A stretch of 64,000 nt of DNA from Hirsutella rhossiliensis (Eukaryota; Ascomycota; Sordariomycetes; Hypocreales; Ophiocordycipitaceae): assembly GCF_020360975.1 (NCBI RefSeq), contig NW_025408681.1, positions 62,001-126,000 on the forward strand, in the 5' to 3' direction. Of the stretch, positions 10,616 to 22,182 are shown piece by piece. The position numbers were made by a program, and so were the translations under genes. Positions within the stretch are counted from its first letter, which is position 1. Every line of letters starts with the position of its first letter. The notes beneath the pieces were generated by a model that did no database searches, was not told where the DNA came from, and was given only the letters and a program-made list of their open reading frames with translations.

Positions 10616-11738
10616 CAGTGATCGGAATGGTCCGGTATGAGTTGGTATTGGTATGGTAAATACCGCCAAGACCTGGTATGGTTTGACAAAAACTTGATAC
10701 CATGGTATTACCGGTATACCGAATCATACCAGTAACGCTAAAAATAAGCTCAGGTAAGAGGCTCACTGCGGAGAATGACCAGGCAGAATCCGAGCGGCGA
10801 TGATTCCAGTGTCATCTGTAGGGCTTATTGACCAGTTTTCTGCCAGTTTATCTACTCCATTCAATCATGAATACCATCATCCTCACAATAAGTTATCGAC
10901 CTGGCTACCTTGGTCAGGTCGATCCGGCACCGAACGGATGCTTTTCGTCTTTGCTGCCGGGTAGCTATCCCAGGAAGGCACGAAGGTAAGGCTAGTGTTA
11001 GTGCGTATTAGAAAGTACTTCTCATTGCACCCAGTTTTATGAGTTCTTCCATGTAGGACGGAGCATGACCTAACGTATCACTGGCCAGACTTGTCAATCG
11101 CGTCGTCGGAGGGACAGGAAAAGCTTAAATGATCCTTTCAGGGACAGGAAAGCTTAAATGATCCTTTCAATCGAATTACTTCCGTGATGTTGGAGCCCGA
11201 AAATTTTTACGTTAGGCTAGTTGGACGATGGACCAAGATCGAATGATCGAAAGCCACCATAGTGACCATACCTTAACTGGTGTATGTCATGATCATGGAA
11301 TCTCCAGCGCCAACCTCGCCATCTTCGTTTACGACAAGTTCAGCATCAATCCGCTCCAGATCTCCTGCATCGTGTCCCGCGCCACACTTTTCCGCTACGA
11401 CGCCATCGTCTAATTCTGTCCGTTATCCTGAGCCTCCGGACGAATTCGTACAAGACCATGTCACGTACCTGCGTCGCGCGACGACGACGAAGAAGGCAGC
11501 TCGTCTCGGCTCGTTCGCATGTGTGGAAGTACGGTCTTCATTACATCCGAGACAGTGACAAGAAAGAGGTATACTACTGTCACGAATGTGCGATCGGAAA
11601 GTATAAGCAAGAGTTATTTGTGATCAATGGCACGTCGGGAGTGAGAAATCATCTCGAACAGAGGCACCAGATTGATCCACAAAGCGGCCTGAGGAAACGC
11701 GGTGCGACACGGGCGTCTGTATTGGAGCAACAGAAAAG

Positions 11739-11746
11739 CGCAGCTG
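11739..11746. repeat. Target duplication of inner hAT
   Basis: CGCAGCTG, repeated exactly at 14525-14532 and abutting CAGTGTTGCT termini. Confidence 0.9.
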
Positions 11747-14524
11747 CAGTGTTGCTAATAATATGACAATAAAGTAGTATACTGCAGTATATACAATACA
11801 ATACGCGATTTCTCATATTGTACCAATACAATATGCTCGCCGTCATATTGTGACGATACAATATGGCGCCTTCCATACTGGCAATATATGGCTTGTATTG
11901 TTTGTATTGGTTGGTGGTCATTCGCCTTTCCGTTCCCCAATTCGCGCCAATATGATGACGCGTCAAAATACACGCGTAAATATAAGCATGTTCTATGTAT
12001 TGTTTTTCGTCTGGCGGACCTCCAGGACGTAAAATCTTCCTATTGGCGCACGGAAACGCGTAAATGTATGTATAAATCCAGACCTACAGGGTAGCGGCTC
12101 GCCGTCCAAACACTGTTTTCCTCCTCAACCCCGCTTTCCCACCCCAGGACTTACAAGCAATCTCGATGCCTCAACAACGCCTGCCTTTTGTTCAAACATC
12201 GCCGCGACGGGATTCGTCAATATCAGACGAATACTCGGAGATTTCCAGCCCACGGTTGCATGATCCAGATGAGACCCAAACCACTGAATGCCAATCGTCG
12301 CAACCTCGCACGGCCTCCATAAACCCTTCGGCCAAGCCAAGAACATCATGGGTCTTTTCTCATATGCCAGACGAGGACATAGAGACGAAATACTACAATC
12401 AGCGGACCGGAAAAGAAGAATGGCGCTGCAAACACTGTGACAAAACGTATTGCTGTTCCGGTGGAACTGCGGCCCCAGCCAAGCACCTTACGGATCCTCC
12501 TCCTGACGGTCACGGCCTCCCAAAAGGCGCGCCACGAACAGCCAAAGTCACGAATATACGAACTATTCTCGAGATAGCTCGTGTTATGGCCAAAGAACAT
12601 CCCCGAAAACGCCGTCGGCTCAACGATCAATCCGGAGACTCGATCGACCCAGACCAGCTCGAAGCTTTATACGTAAGGTTTATTACGTCCTGTTCTCTCC
12701 CATTTAGGCTTGTGGAATGCCCAGAATTCCGAGCATTCTTAGCCTACCTCAACGCCGATATCGATACTTGGCTTCCAGATACACACGAGACCATCAAGAA
12801 ATGGATTATGCGGCAGTACGAAGGTCAGAAGGAGAAGGTCAAGCAGCGCATCCAGTCAGCAAAGTCAAAAATTCATATCAGCTGCGACCTATGGACTTCC
12901 CCCAACTCTTTGGCCATCTTAGGCGTAGTTGCTCATTACGTTGCAGAAGACAGTCAGTTGGAACACCATGTCTTGGCTTTGAAAGACATCGACAGTGAGC
13001 ACGACGGATATCACCTGGCAAGGGCAATTTTGGAAGTGGTTGATGACTGGGGGTTTGCTTCCAACCTTGGATATTTTGTGATGGACAATGCAGGCAATAA
13101 CGATACAATGATGAGATCTCTTTCCCTTGGTAAGTACGGCGCACTGTTTTTTCTGACTGGCCCTAACATCTACAGGCCTTCTACGTCGATATGACATTCG
13201 ATACGATCCCAAATCTCACCGACTCCGCTGCCAAGGTCACATTATCAACCTTGCCGCCAAAGCTTTCCTCTTCGTTACCGATAATGAGAAGCTCAAAGAC
13301 GACGAACGTGATGGGCATAATGTGACACTAAAAGAGATCGAGGCGTGGCGGAAAAGGGTCCCTTGGCAAGCTCCACAACTTCGTGGTTTTCGTCCAAAGT
13401 AGTGTTCAGCGTCGCCAAAAGTTTCTGGCCATCAGCCATAATCGCAAGCTTGCGCGAGATAATGACACGAGGTGGAGTTCGTGGTACACCATGCTACGAG
13501 CGGCCTTGCATCTTAGAGGCGCAGTCGAGGGATATTCAACAAATGGGTGGAAGGAGATTGTGCCGGAGACGAGCTCTCCCGAGGAGTGGGTCATCCTCGA
13601 GAAGATCAAGTCTTTCTTGGAGAAGCTTAAAATGACGACAAAGGCCCTTGAGTCATCGTTTGCAACTCTTGACAATGTTCTCTTGGCTATGGACTTCGTA
13701 TTGGCGCAATTTGAAGCAGGAAAAGAGGCACATATCGACGATCCGATTATGGCACCAATGTATAACTCGGGCTGGGCGAAGATGGATAAGTACTATTGTC
13801 TTACTGACGAATCGCCTGCCTACGTCGCTGCGATTGTGCTTCACCCTTCGCATAAATGGCACTACATACACGAAAACTGGAAGAAGGAGTGGGCTGACTC
13901 GTCAAAGAAGCTGATGGAGACACTGTGGGATGATTATAAACCTGTGGAGCCGCCTTCTCTATCTGAGGTTCCGTTGACGACCACGAACGAGTTCTTGAAT
14001 TGGAGAAACAAGCACCTACAACCAGCACTTATCACAGACGAGTACGAGCGATATTGTAAGTCTGAACGGGTTTATGGGTTCACAAGCGCCCTCGCATGGT
14101 GGCTGGAGGAAACACAGCAAAAGAACTACCCATACCTGAGCAAAATGGCGGTGGATATACTGTCAATTCCCGCAATGTCTGCTGAGCCCGAAAGACTCTT
14201 CTCTGGGGCAAAAATAACCATCACAGACCGTCGAAATCGACTTGGGAGTGATGTAATTCAGGCATTGGAGTGCTTGAAGTCATGGTTTGGGATACAGGAT
14301 TTTCAGGGTGACGATATTTCAGCAACGACGGTTGAATAATGAGGGTCACGTGGGATATACGGGATATATTGTTTTACTGGCAATATATTGGGTCACTGGC
14401 AATACAATACAATATGGACCAATGCCATATTGCGCAATACAATACGCACCTCTTGACAGTACAATAATATTGCGAGGGGTCCATATTGCCAATATACGTA
14501 TTGTTTATATTATTAGCAACACTG
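11747..14524 (+). mobile_element. Inner hAT transposon, nearly intact
   Basis: Terminal inverted repeats CAGTGTTGCTAATAATAT at both ends with the perfect 8-bp duplication CGCAGCTG. Subterminal regions are packed with AATAC/ATATTG palindromic runs. It is 2,778 bp, compact for a hAT, and one plus-strand transposase gene fills most of it. A stray copy of its left terminus lies at 56992-57044, so the family has other members nearby. Confidence 0.92.
12166..14339 (+). pseudogene. hAT transposase, one intron and one frame break
   Basis: Exon 1 (12166-13129) encodes a Ser-rich N-terminus, a BED finger (EWRCKHCDKTYCCSGG), and the RNase H-like core start (KIHISCDLWTSPNSLAILG, GYFVMDNAGNND). An intron at 13130-13175 has donor GTAAGT, branch CTAAC and acceptor TACAG and joins in phase to LLRRYDIRYDPKSHRLRCQG. 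A single-base frame shift near 13,357 separates this from the last 318 codons. Those carry the DNDTRWSSWY motif and a complete hATC domain (YPYLSKMAVDILSIPAMSAE, PERLFSGAKITIT). Except for that one indel the gene would be complete at about 690 residues. If the indel is a sequence error, this is a plausible active transposase. Confidence 0.88.
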
Positions 14525-15635
14525 CGCAGCTGCTAGTAGCAATTTTTTCTGGAAAGATACCGTTGAGAGGTTCAAAGAGCTTTTGATTCGTTGGGTTGTG
14601 TACTGCCATATTGCTTTCTTCCAGTTGGAGAACCAGTACTTCCGAGAGCTACTCTTCTTTCTGAACCCTGCTCTACTTAATCACCTCCCAAAGGCTGCGA
14701 AAACAATTCGAGGTTGGGTTATGGATGCGTTCCTGTCGAAGAAGCAACAGCTGAAAGAGGACCTCCAGCGGTCGCGGTAGAATCTCCATCTCCTTCGACC
14801 TCTGGACCTCGCCAAACCCGTACGCAATCCTGGGTGTCGTCGCCATGTGGATTGACGCCACCGGCAAGCGACGAAGTACCGTCCTGGGCATGCGACGCGT
14901 TCATGGCGAGCACAGTGGCGAGAATCTTGGGTCGACCGTTCTCGAATTATTGACGGAATATGACATTGGCGGAGATCAGATTGGATACTTCATGCTGGAC
15001 AATGCTTCATCCAATGATACCGCTGTTGAGTTTATACTCAAGGAGCTCTGCCCATGGATGAAGCCGCAACAGCGTCGCCATCGCCGACTGCGCTGCTTGG
15101 GTCACATTGTCAACCTCTGCTGCCAGGCGTTTCTCATGGGTCGAAATTGTGAGAAGCATTTGGCGAAGCTTGAAAAGCACCACCAGCGCGGAGATTACGT
15201 GAAGGTAGAGGAGCTGTGGAAGAAGTTTGGATGTTTAGGCCGGCTCCATAACCTTGTGCGGTACATCCGGCTTACTCCTCAAAGGCGGGAGGAGTTTGCA
15301 GCAATTATTATCGGCGGCCATCTCTCCGAATTCGATGGGCTCGAGCTTATCCAGAACAACTCCACACGCTGGAATTCGTGGTTTCATTCGATCACACGAG
15401 CGTTAAATGTTCGAGAACGTTTGGAAATCTTCTCAGCTCGTCATGTACCAGGAGAGGGTCTCAAGGGATTTCGAACTTCAAACTAGATGGACAGCACTGG
15501 TTCGAGCTTGAAAGATCGAGCTCGCACTAAAAGACTTCTTCGCGGCAACTATGCTTGCTGAAGGAAACAAGACATCCCTCGCTGACTGGTTTTCGACTTT
15601 GGACTGTCTTCTCCGCGAGATCAACGAGACGAAGG

Positions 15636-15799
15636 TGTGACGGTACAAGTGCACGAACAAGGTCGGGTGCGACTTGGGTAAAGTGATTGTCTACGAAGAG
15701 AGAAGGAGGTTCCTAAGGAAGACTCTGACTTTCGCTATTTACATGAATCAAAGTGAGACATTTCATAAAGTATGAAAGTCACATGATCGTTCCCTCACA
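15636..15799. repeat. Solo gypsy LTR inside hAT transposase
   Basis: 164 bp, same family as the LTRs at 10282 and 22015 with a handful of differences. Flanked by the exact 5-bp duplication GAAGG (15631-15635 and 15800-15804), which shows a full insertion later reduced by LTR-LTR recombination. It splits the C-terminal half of the hAT transposase. Confidence 0.92.
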
Positions 15800-18700
15800 G
15801 AAGGATCACTACCATGACATTCACGAGGAAGACGACGACGACAACTTCACGTGGAGGTATCTCCAGGTTGTGCAGATGCTGCGTGGTCAAAGTGCGAGGA
15901 GTATTACAGCAACCGACAACGGAATTGGCAACATCGATTTCCTGAAGATACTGATCTTCCGCCAGCGTATTACGCAGCTCAAGTACTCAATCCGTATCGA
16001 AAGTGGGCATGGTTCAGGCAAGAATGGGTTCTTCAGGGCGACGAAGGAAGACAGAAGTGGTATGAAAGCGCACAGCTGGCGGTGAAGCAGCTCTGGGAGA
16101 CAGAGTATAAGGAAAGTACCCTGTTGAGGCGCTACCACCTCCAGTCAGGAAGGACAAGGATCCAGACCCAGCATTCGATCGGCAGAGGGAACATAAGCGC
16201 ATTCGCATAGACGGCCCGGCTGCTGCCACCGATCTGTATGAGCAGTATATTTCGACCGACCGGCTGCATGACGAGGAGGCAGGTTGCGATGAGGCCATCG
16301 CCTATTGGCTATCCCGTTATGACTCGCAAAGAGACCTCGCCCGCTTCGCTCTGGATCTATTTGCGGTTTCCCAATGTCATATGAGTGCGAACGGCTGTTT
16401 AGTAGCGCAAAGCTTGGTATAGTTGATCGTCGAGGTAGGCTTAAGGCAGATATCATAGAGGCTTGTGAGTGTCTACGTGCCTGGTATGGGAAGCCTCGGG
16501 CTGAGGATAGCGAAGATAGCGGGGATAGCGAGAATGAAAGCGAATAAGCGATCAAGTTGACAGCTAGTAGCCAATACATTTCCCTATTTTTGCAACCCGC
16601 CTCATTCTGAGCGGTCTTGGCGGTATTACTGGTATTACCGGTAAGCCATACCGGTAAGGATATCAGCAGGTGGTATGGTATGGTATAGAGGTCATACCAT
16701 ACCATACCGGACCATTCCGATCACTGATGTTGCCTGCTCAAGGTCGAAGCCTCTCCATAGTATATGGTACTGGAAGCCTTTCTGTTTTGTGCGTTTCGAG
16801 TCCAGTATTTCTTCAATCGCCCAGAGTTTCTCCCCCTTTGCATCTAGCGTTATTGGTGGGGCGGTGTGTTGTATTGGCCGGGAGCGGGTCGTTTGGTGAC
16901 GGTCGCAGGAGGTTGGTGTGAAATGAATTGTGAATTGAGTCTAGTTCATGTGGCAACTTCAGTTGGTAGGAGTGAGGGTTGAGCACGCGCTCGATTCGAA
17001 AAGGGCCAATGAACTTGTGATCTAGTTTTGGGATGGGTCGGGCTGAATCAATGTTGCGTGTGCTAAGTAGCACCATGTCTCCAACTCGGTAAGCTGGCGC
17101 CGGTGATCTATTTGCGTTGGCGAACTGCTCTTGTGAGGCTTGAGCTGAGAGCAGGTTTGTCCGAAGTAGATCAGTGATTTCTTGCATCTTGGCGACAAAT
17201 TCGTTCCCCTCGTTGCAGCGTTCTGCCAGGTCTTTGGATGCCGCGAGTGGTATTGCGCGAGGGGACCAAAGCTCATTCGGGGTGATAGCCTGTGTTCGCA
17301 AAAATGGGGACATTCCCGTTGAATCGCTGACAACGTTACGGGCTGCGAATTCGGCCAATGGGAGCCACTCGTCCCAGTCGTCCTGAGCAAAGCTAACATA
17401 TTGGCGAAGGTATTGTTCGAGAAATGAGTTAGCGTTTTCCGTCTGGCCGTCAGTTTCGGGGTGATATGCTGTAGAAAGGCTGATATTGATCCGTAGACGG
17501 TGGCAAACCGCTTTCAGAATTCCGAGACAAACAGTGGTCCTCTATCAGACACGATTGAATCCGGTAGTCCATGGAGTTTCCAGACATCTCGTACGAAGAG
17601 TGTTGCCAAGTCATGTGTTTTCATGTCGGTCTTGCAGGGCGTGAAATGTCTGTCCTTTGACAGCCTATCGACTACCACCATGATTGCGTTGAATCCACGA
17701 GCTGTGCGCTGAATTGGGCCAATGAAGTCAACGGATAAGTCTCTCCATCTTTGCAAGGGAATTGGGAGCGGTTTCAATGTCCCCTGGTACCGCAACTGGG
17801 AGGTTTTGTTCCTCAGACATCCGTGGCAATTGCGTGTGAATTGTTTCGTATCGGCGCTAAGCTTTGGCCACCAATAAGAGCGTGAAATGAGTTCGTATAG
17901 CTTGTTTTTCCCGGGGTGGCCTGATTCGACGCTGTCATGGGCGAGTTGAGTGAGAAGGGTCCGTAGTTCGCCTGCGGGTACGTATAGCCTCTCTCGGAAA
18001 TATAATCGGCCTTCGTTTATCATGCATTCCGATAGAGAAACTTCCTTTGAGTGGGGAATTCCATGGGGTTTGAGCATCTCGTCCCTGATTTTCATCCACC
18101 ATTCGTCCTCCTCATAGCCCTTGTCTAGAAGTCTTGTGATTTTGTGGTTGATTGGTTCTGGCTGAATTTCGTCAAGAATGGCGGGACATAGTGCAATCTC
18201 TTGTTCCCAGGAGAGATTTGCAAAGAGCTCTGAGAGCTCGGGGTCAAGCCTTAGTTGTTCTTGTACAGAGGAGTCTATGTTGGAAGGCTTAAGCAGCGAC
18301 TGTTGTTGGTACTGGATGCGGTCGTCATTTTCATCTTTCGGTAAGTCTTGTGATCTCCGTGTGAGTGAGTCAGGCTTTCCGTTCTCTTTCCCAGGCACTG
18401 ACTTGATAGCGAATTGGAACTGTGATAGGAATTCGCTCCACCTGACTTGTCGTCTTGAAAGTTGCTTGGTTGTCATGAAATATCGAAGGTTGGCATGGTC
18501 AGTGATGACTGTAATCTGGTGGTGTGTGCCTTGGAGTTCGGGTCTCCAGCATTCGAAGCAGCGTACAATAGCCAAAAGTTCTTTGTCATATATCTCGTAA
18601 TTGCACTCAGCGGGTCGTACTTCTTGGACATGAAAGCCACTGGGTGTAGCACTCCTTGATCGTCTTCCTGGGAGAGAATACCCGAAGACACAAAATCGGA

Positions 18701-20560
18701 CGCGTCGCATTCGACAAACACTTCTCTTGCGGGGTCGAAGTGTCTGAGGATTGGCGCTGAAGTGAAGCTATTTTTGAGCATATCGAATGCTTCTTGGCAA
18801 GATGAAGTCCAGTTCCATTTGACTAGCTTCCGTGTCAGGGCAACAAGTGGTCGTACGATGCGTGAAAATCCCTTGATGAACCGTCTGTAGAAATTTGAGA
18901 ATCCTAAAAAGGCTTGGACATCTTTGACATTGATAGGGGCCTCCCAGTTGATGAGACAGTTGACTTTCTCTGGGTCCATCCGTACTCCAGTGGTTGAGAT
19001 GATCATGCCCAGGTATTTGACTTCAGTAGTCTCGAATTCGCATTTCTTGACGTCAAGTTGTAGGCCTGCGGCTTCAAGTGCTTGGAGTACTGATTTGACG
19101 TGGAGTCTGTGGGTGGCAAGGTCGTCTGAGTAGATGAGAATGTCGTCGATGTAGGCCGTGCAATATCTATCAAGGAATGGGCGTAAGACTTCGTTAATTC
19201 GAGCTTGAAAGGTAGCCGGGGCGTTTGATAGTCCAAAGGCATCACCATGCTCTCGAAGAGACCATATCTTGTGTTGAACGCCGTCATCCATTCCTGACCC
19301 TCCTTGATGCGGATTCGATTAAACGCTGCGACGACATCGAGTTTGGTGAAATACTTGGCTTGGCTTAGCTGGGAAAGGGTCTCCTGGATCAACGGTAGGG
19401 GGTAACGGTTCTTGATGGTTATCGCGTTAAGAGCTCGGTAGTCCACGCAAAAACGAAGGCCCCCTCCTGGTTTCTTTGCAAATAACACTGGCGAGGCTGC
19501 CGGTGAGGTGCTAGCGCGTATGAAACCCTTATCAAGGTTTTCCTGAAGGAATTTCCGGAGGACGAGAAGTTCGTCTTGTGACATCCCGTACAGAGGTCCA
19601 TGTGGTGGAGTCGTTCCAGGTTGAAGTTCAATTTCGTGGTCGCAGTCTCGGTGTGGGGAGTTTATCCGCTTCTGATTGGTCGAATGCTTTCAAAAATTCA
19701 TGGTAGTGTTGGGGTACTTTTGTTGCAGGATCGATCAAAGTCTTGGGTTCGAGGGCTTTGTGAATGTCTTCGAGTGATGCCCCTGAAAGGTACATATCGG
19801 CTGCCGTTTTCCGGGAAGCTCGGGGTTCCTGTGTTTGTTGGTCCTTGGGGTCAAGGGAGGTGATTCCGTCCTGTAGCTGGAGTTCTCGGTTCATCTTGTC
19901 CATGTCTGTGAGTGCAGAGTCGAATCGGACCCTTCGGCGTGCTTTAGGTTCTACGAAGGTGGAGGCTTCTGTGATGACTCCAAGTTCAGCCAGCCTTTGT
20001 CGATCTCATACAGTGATAGTGAGAATACGTCGACGTCGCGGTTTTTGGTCAGCATATGGAATGCAGGCTGCGCCGACTCTTCGGGGATTGATGGGCGTGC
20101 CAGTATAGTCGTGGTTGCAGAAATTGACAAAGAGGGCTCCAGAAACAGGCAGTTGGTATTGTCCTTTCTCCATGCAGTATTTGCGGCAGTGATCAGAGTT
20201 GAAAGTGACCACATTCGTGCTCCAATTGACGATTGGGTTGTGATCTGTCAGCCAGGGTTTTCCGAGTATGACATTGTACTTCCCAAGCTTCGTTACGTAA
20301 AATAGCATCTTCTCCTGTGTCCCTTGATTTCCATGTTGAGTTTCACCACATGAGTGATATCGCCAGCCGAGGAGGGTCTTCCATCGACTACGTTCAGCCG
20401 GCGACGGTTTCGTAGTTCATAAAGCGTGAGTTTGTTGGCGTGCGCGAAGGATTCGTCTACAAACCCCTTTCCAGTGGCACCTGAGTCAAGCATTGCTTCG
20501 GTTTTAATCAGAGTGGAATTGTCTTCGATTAGGTTACAAGGCAGTAGCAAATGAGCTTGG

Positions 20561-21767
20561 TTAGTGTCCAGAGAAGAGAGCAGTAGATCGCCCTTTTTCT
20601 TGCGTCTCCTGCGGCGACTTCCGTCGGAGACTACACTTTTTCCGTCCTCCATGGTGCGGTGTCGCAATTGAGGAACGATGTTTGCCTGAGCTGCACCAAT
20701 GGCAGAGTCCATGCGCTGTGCAATAGGCTCTGCGTGCCGCTCTCTGCTTCCGTTTGGGGTCTACGACCAGAGGCGACATCTTTGGCCCCCCAGGTGATGA
20801 CGCTCAAATCCATTGAATCCCCGCCGTTAGAGGTCGTCGATTGTGGCGTAGTGGAGGGTTGTAAGGTTGCATTGTGACTTGCTGAGTTGTCGGTGTTTTT
20901 CTTGAAGTAATTGGCATTGACTTGACGGCATTCGTTATCGCAGATACGGACAAGGTCCATAAATTGACTAATTTCGGTAGGAGTATCTTTGCCCTTAGTG
21001 AGAGAAAGTCTCCAGATAACGTTGTCGTGGAGGGCACGTCGGAGGTGAGCAATGAGCGCCCCACTATCCCAGTCGGTGAGCTTGGCGACGGCATACCATT
21101 CGGGAGGAATGTCGTAAGGGATCTATGGCCTTGTTTCATGTCAAAGATTTTGAGTTGGGCGGTAGCTTTAGCGTCAATATCCCGAAGGCTGACTGAAGGG
21201 TGTTTTTATGGCATTGACATCGTCGAAGAGAACCACCCCATCTTTAATGTTGTAGCGGACTTGGTCATGTGCTTTGCCTTTAAGGCATGAGACGACATAT
21301 CCCATACGTTGAGGTTCCGAGTTCCACCAATCTTTATTCATTTCGAGCTTCAACTCGAGGTGCTGGAGGAAATTCGGCAGAAGCGTGGGGTCCTCTCCGG
21401 TGAAGGCCTCAGGATCAGGGTGTTCTGGTGTGCGGTGTGAAGCTCCCTTTGACTGAATGATCTTTATGTACGCTTCATTTTCTGCCATAAGACGGGCGAT
21501 CATTGCGTCTCCATCACTTTTAGAAATGAGCGTGTTTTCTAGGCGGGTTTGGAGGTCCTCCATTGCCCTATTTGTCGTCGTGGTCGAGGCACGTAGTGAA
21601 TCGATTACCGCTTGCATACTGTATGCGGCATTGCATACGAGGAAGACTTCTTTCATGAGACCGGCTGGGTTAGCAACAAAGGCATTTCGGAACGTTTCAT
21701 CGGTATTGCTGGCGTTGAGGAGGGGCAGGGGGCACTCGATCGACGGGTGTGGGGTAGCGGTAGCCAT
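20561..21767 (-). pseudogene. Gypsy gag
   Basis: The ATG at 21765-21767 is 248 bp inside the 5' LTR. The product has a coiled-coil-like region (residues ~60-105) and a gag core (EAFTGEDPTLLPNFLQHLELK, WWNSEPQRMGYVVSCLKGKA). After frame shifts near 21,185 and 20,780 it ends in a degenerate zinc knuckle (CHWCSSGKHRSS). Gag packages the element RNA. Frames are broken only by indels. Confidence 0.8.
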
Positions 21768-22014
21768 TGGGTTGTTGACGGTGATGGCTATAGTGCAGGT
21801 GGCGTTCGACAGTTTCGTTACGTTTTAGTTGACTTTGCGATTGTGATTTGTTGGTTTGTTGGTTTGCTGATTCGTTGATTGGTGAATTTGGTGCGGTGGT
21901 GGTGGTTTAGGTGGAAATTTGGTTGCAGGGTGTTTTGGTGAGGTTAGAGGTATCGAAATCAATAGTCACGTCGCGGACAGTGGTCTATTGAGGAAGGGTA
22001 GTCGGTAGACAATA

Positions 22015-22177
22015 TGTGACGGTACAAGTGCACGAACAAGGTCGAGTGCGACTTGGGTAAAGTGATTGTCTACAAGAGAGAAAGAGGTTCCTAAGGAAGA
22101 CTCTGACTTTCGCTATTTACATGAATAAAAGCGGGACCTTTCATAAAGTATGAAAGTCACATGATCGTTCCCTCACA
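22015..22177 (-). repeat. Gypsy 5' LTR
   Basis: 163 bp, the partner of 10282-10443. The outer flank GTAAC (22178-22182) matches the left end. The inner side begins TATTGTCTACCGACTACCC on the minus strand; I could not match this to a tRNA primer site. Confidence 0.9.
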
Positions 22178-22182
22178 GTAAC

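Larger units (their letters stand above)
11295..16547 (+). pseudogene. hAT transposase in three pieces, disrupted
   Basis: Ser/Pro-rich N-terminus, then a BED finger (VYYCHEC and HLEQRH near 11,575-11,670). It is interrupted at codon ~135 by the inner hAT. It resumes at 14525 (FFWKDTVERFKELLIRW), shifts frame near 14,780 before the RNase H-like core (SISFDLWTSPNPYAILG, GYFMLDNASSND), and reads to about 15,480. Reading breaks again around 15,480-15,850, where a solo LTR sits. The hATC end lies at 16,230-16,547 (AIAYWLSRYD, YECERLFSSAKLG), with a further shift near 16,370, and ends in an acidic tail (EDSEDSGDSENESE). Every domain of a full transposase is present in order, so the copy was once autonomous. 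Confidence 0.82.
10616..16726 (+). mobile_element. hAT transposon inside the gypsy element
   Basis: Perfect terminal inverted repeats begin CAGTGATCGGAATGGTCCGG and extend to 24 bp. The exact 8-bp duplication ATGTTGCC lies on both sides. Subterminal GGTATGGTATGG and ACCGGTA runs occur at both ends. It encodes a plus-strand hAT transposase that is itself interrupted by a second hAT (11747-14524) and by a solo gypsy LTR (15636-15799). Confidence 0.92.
10456..20712 (-). pseudogene. Gypsy pol: protease, RT, RNase H, integrase, chromodomain
   Basis: Protease motif AMLDSGATGKGFVDE lies near 20,490. Reverse transcriptase (19584-18473) has FVDYRALN-type and [11 protein letters not shown] motifs. RNase H follows (VFVECDASDF, ITDHANLRYF). 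Integrase (17514-18710 and 17358-16813) has a zinc-binding His/Cys region ending CHGCLRNKT, VDFIGPI with the first core Asp, and a C-terminal GPY-type segment (KFIGPFRIERV). The chromodomain starts upstream of 16735 (FQYHILWRGFDLEQA) and finishes at 10607-10456 (WATWEPLHNVV). A hAT inserted between these two halves. Several single-base frame shifts (near 19,250, 18,600, 17,500) break the polyprotein. The chromodomain is thought to steer integration to marked chromatin. Confidence 0.88.
10282..22177 (-). mobile_element. Ty3/gypsy retrotransposon with chromodomain, interrupted by hAT
   Basis: It is bounded by LTRs at 10282-10443 and 22015-22177 that differ by one indel as far as I can align by eye. 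Both outer flanks carry the 5-bp duplication GTAAC (10277-10281 and 22178-22182). Without the 6.1-kb hAT inside it, the element is about 5.8 kb. Gag and pol read on the minus strand in the order gag, protease, reverse transcriptase, RNase H, integrase, chromodomain. A purine-rich tract (GGAGTAAAGGAGGCCCA on the minus strand) precedes the 3' LTR. It sits inside the coding region of an older LINE. Confidence 0.9.

Noticed and set aside
10282..22177. Two independent solo LTRs at 10282 and 22015
   Set aside because: Only the outer flanks match each other (GTAAC), and gag-pol lies between them, so they belong to one element.
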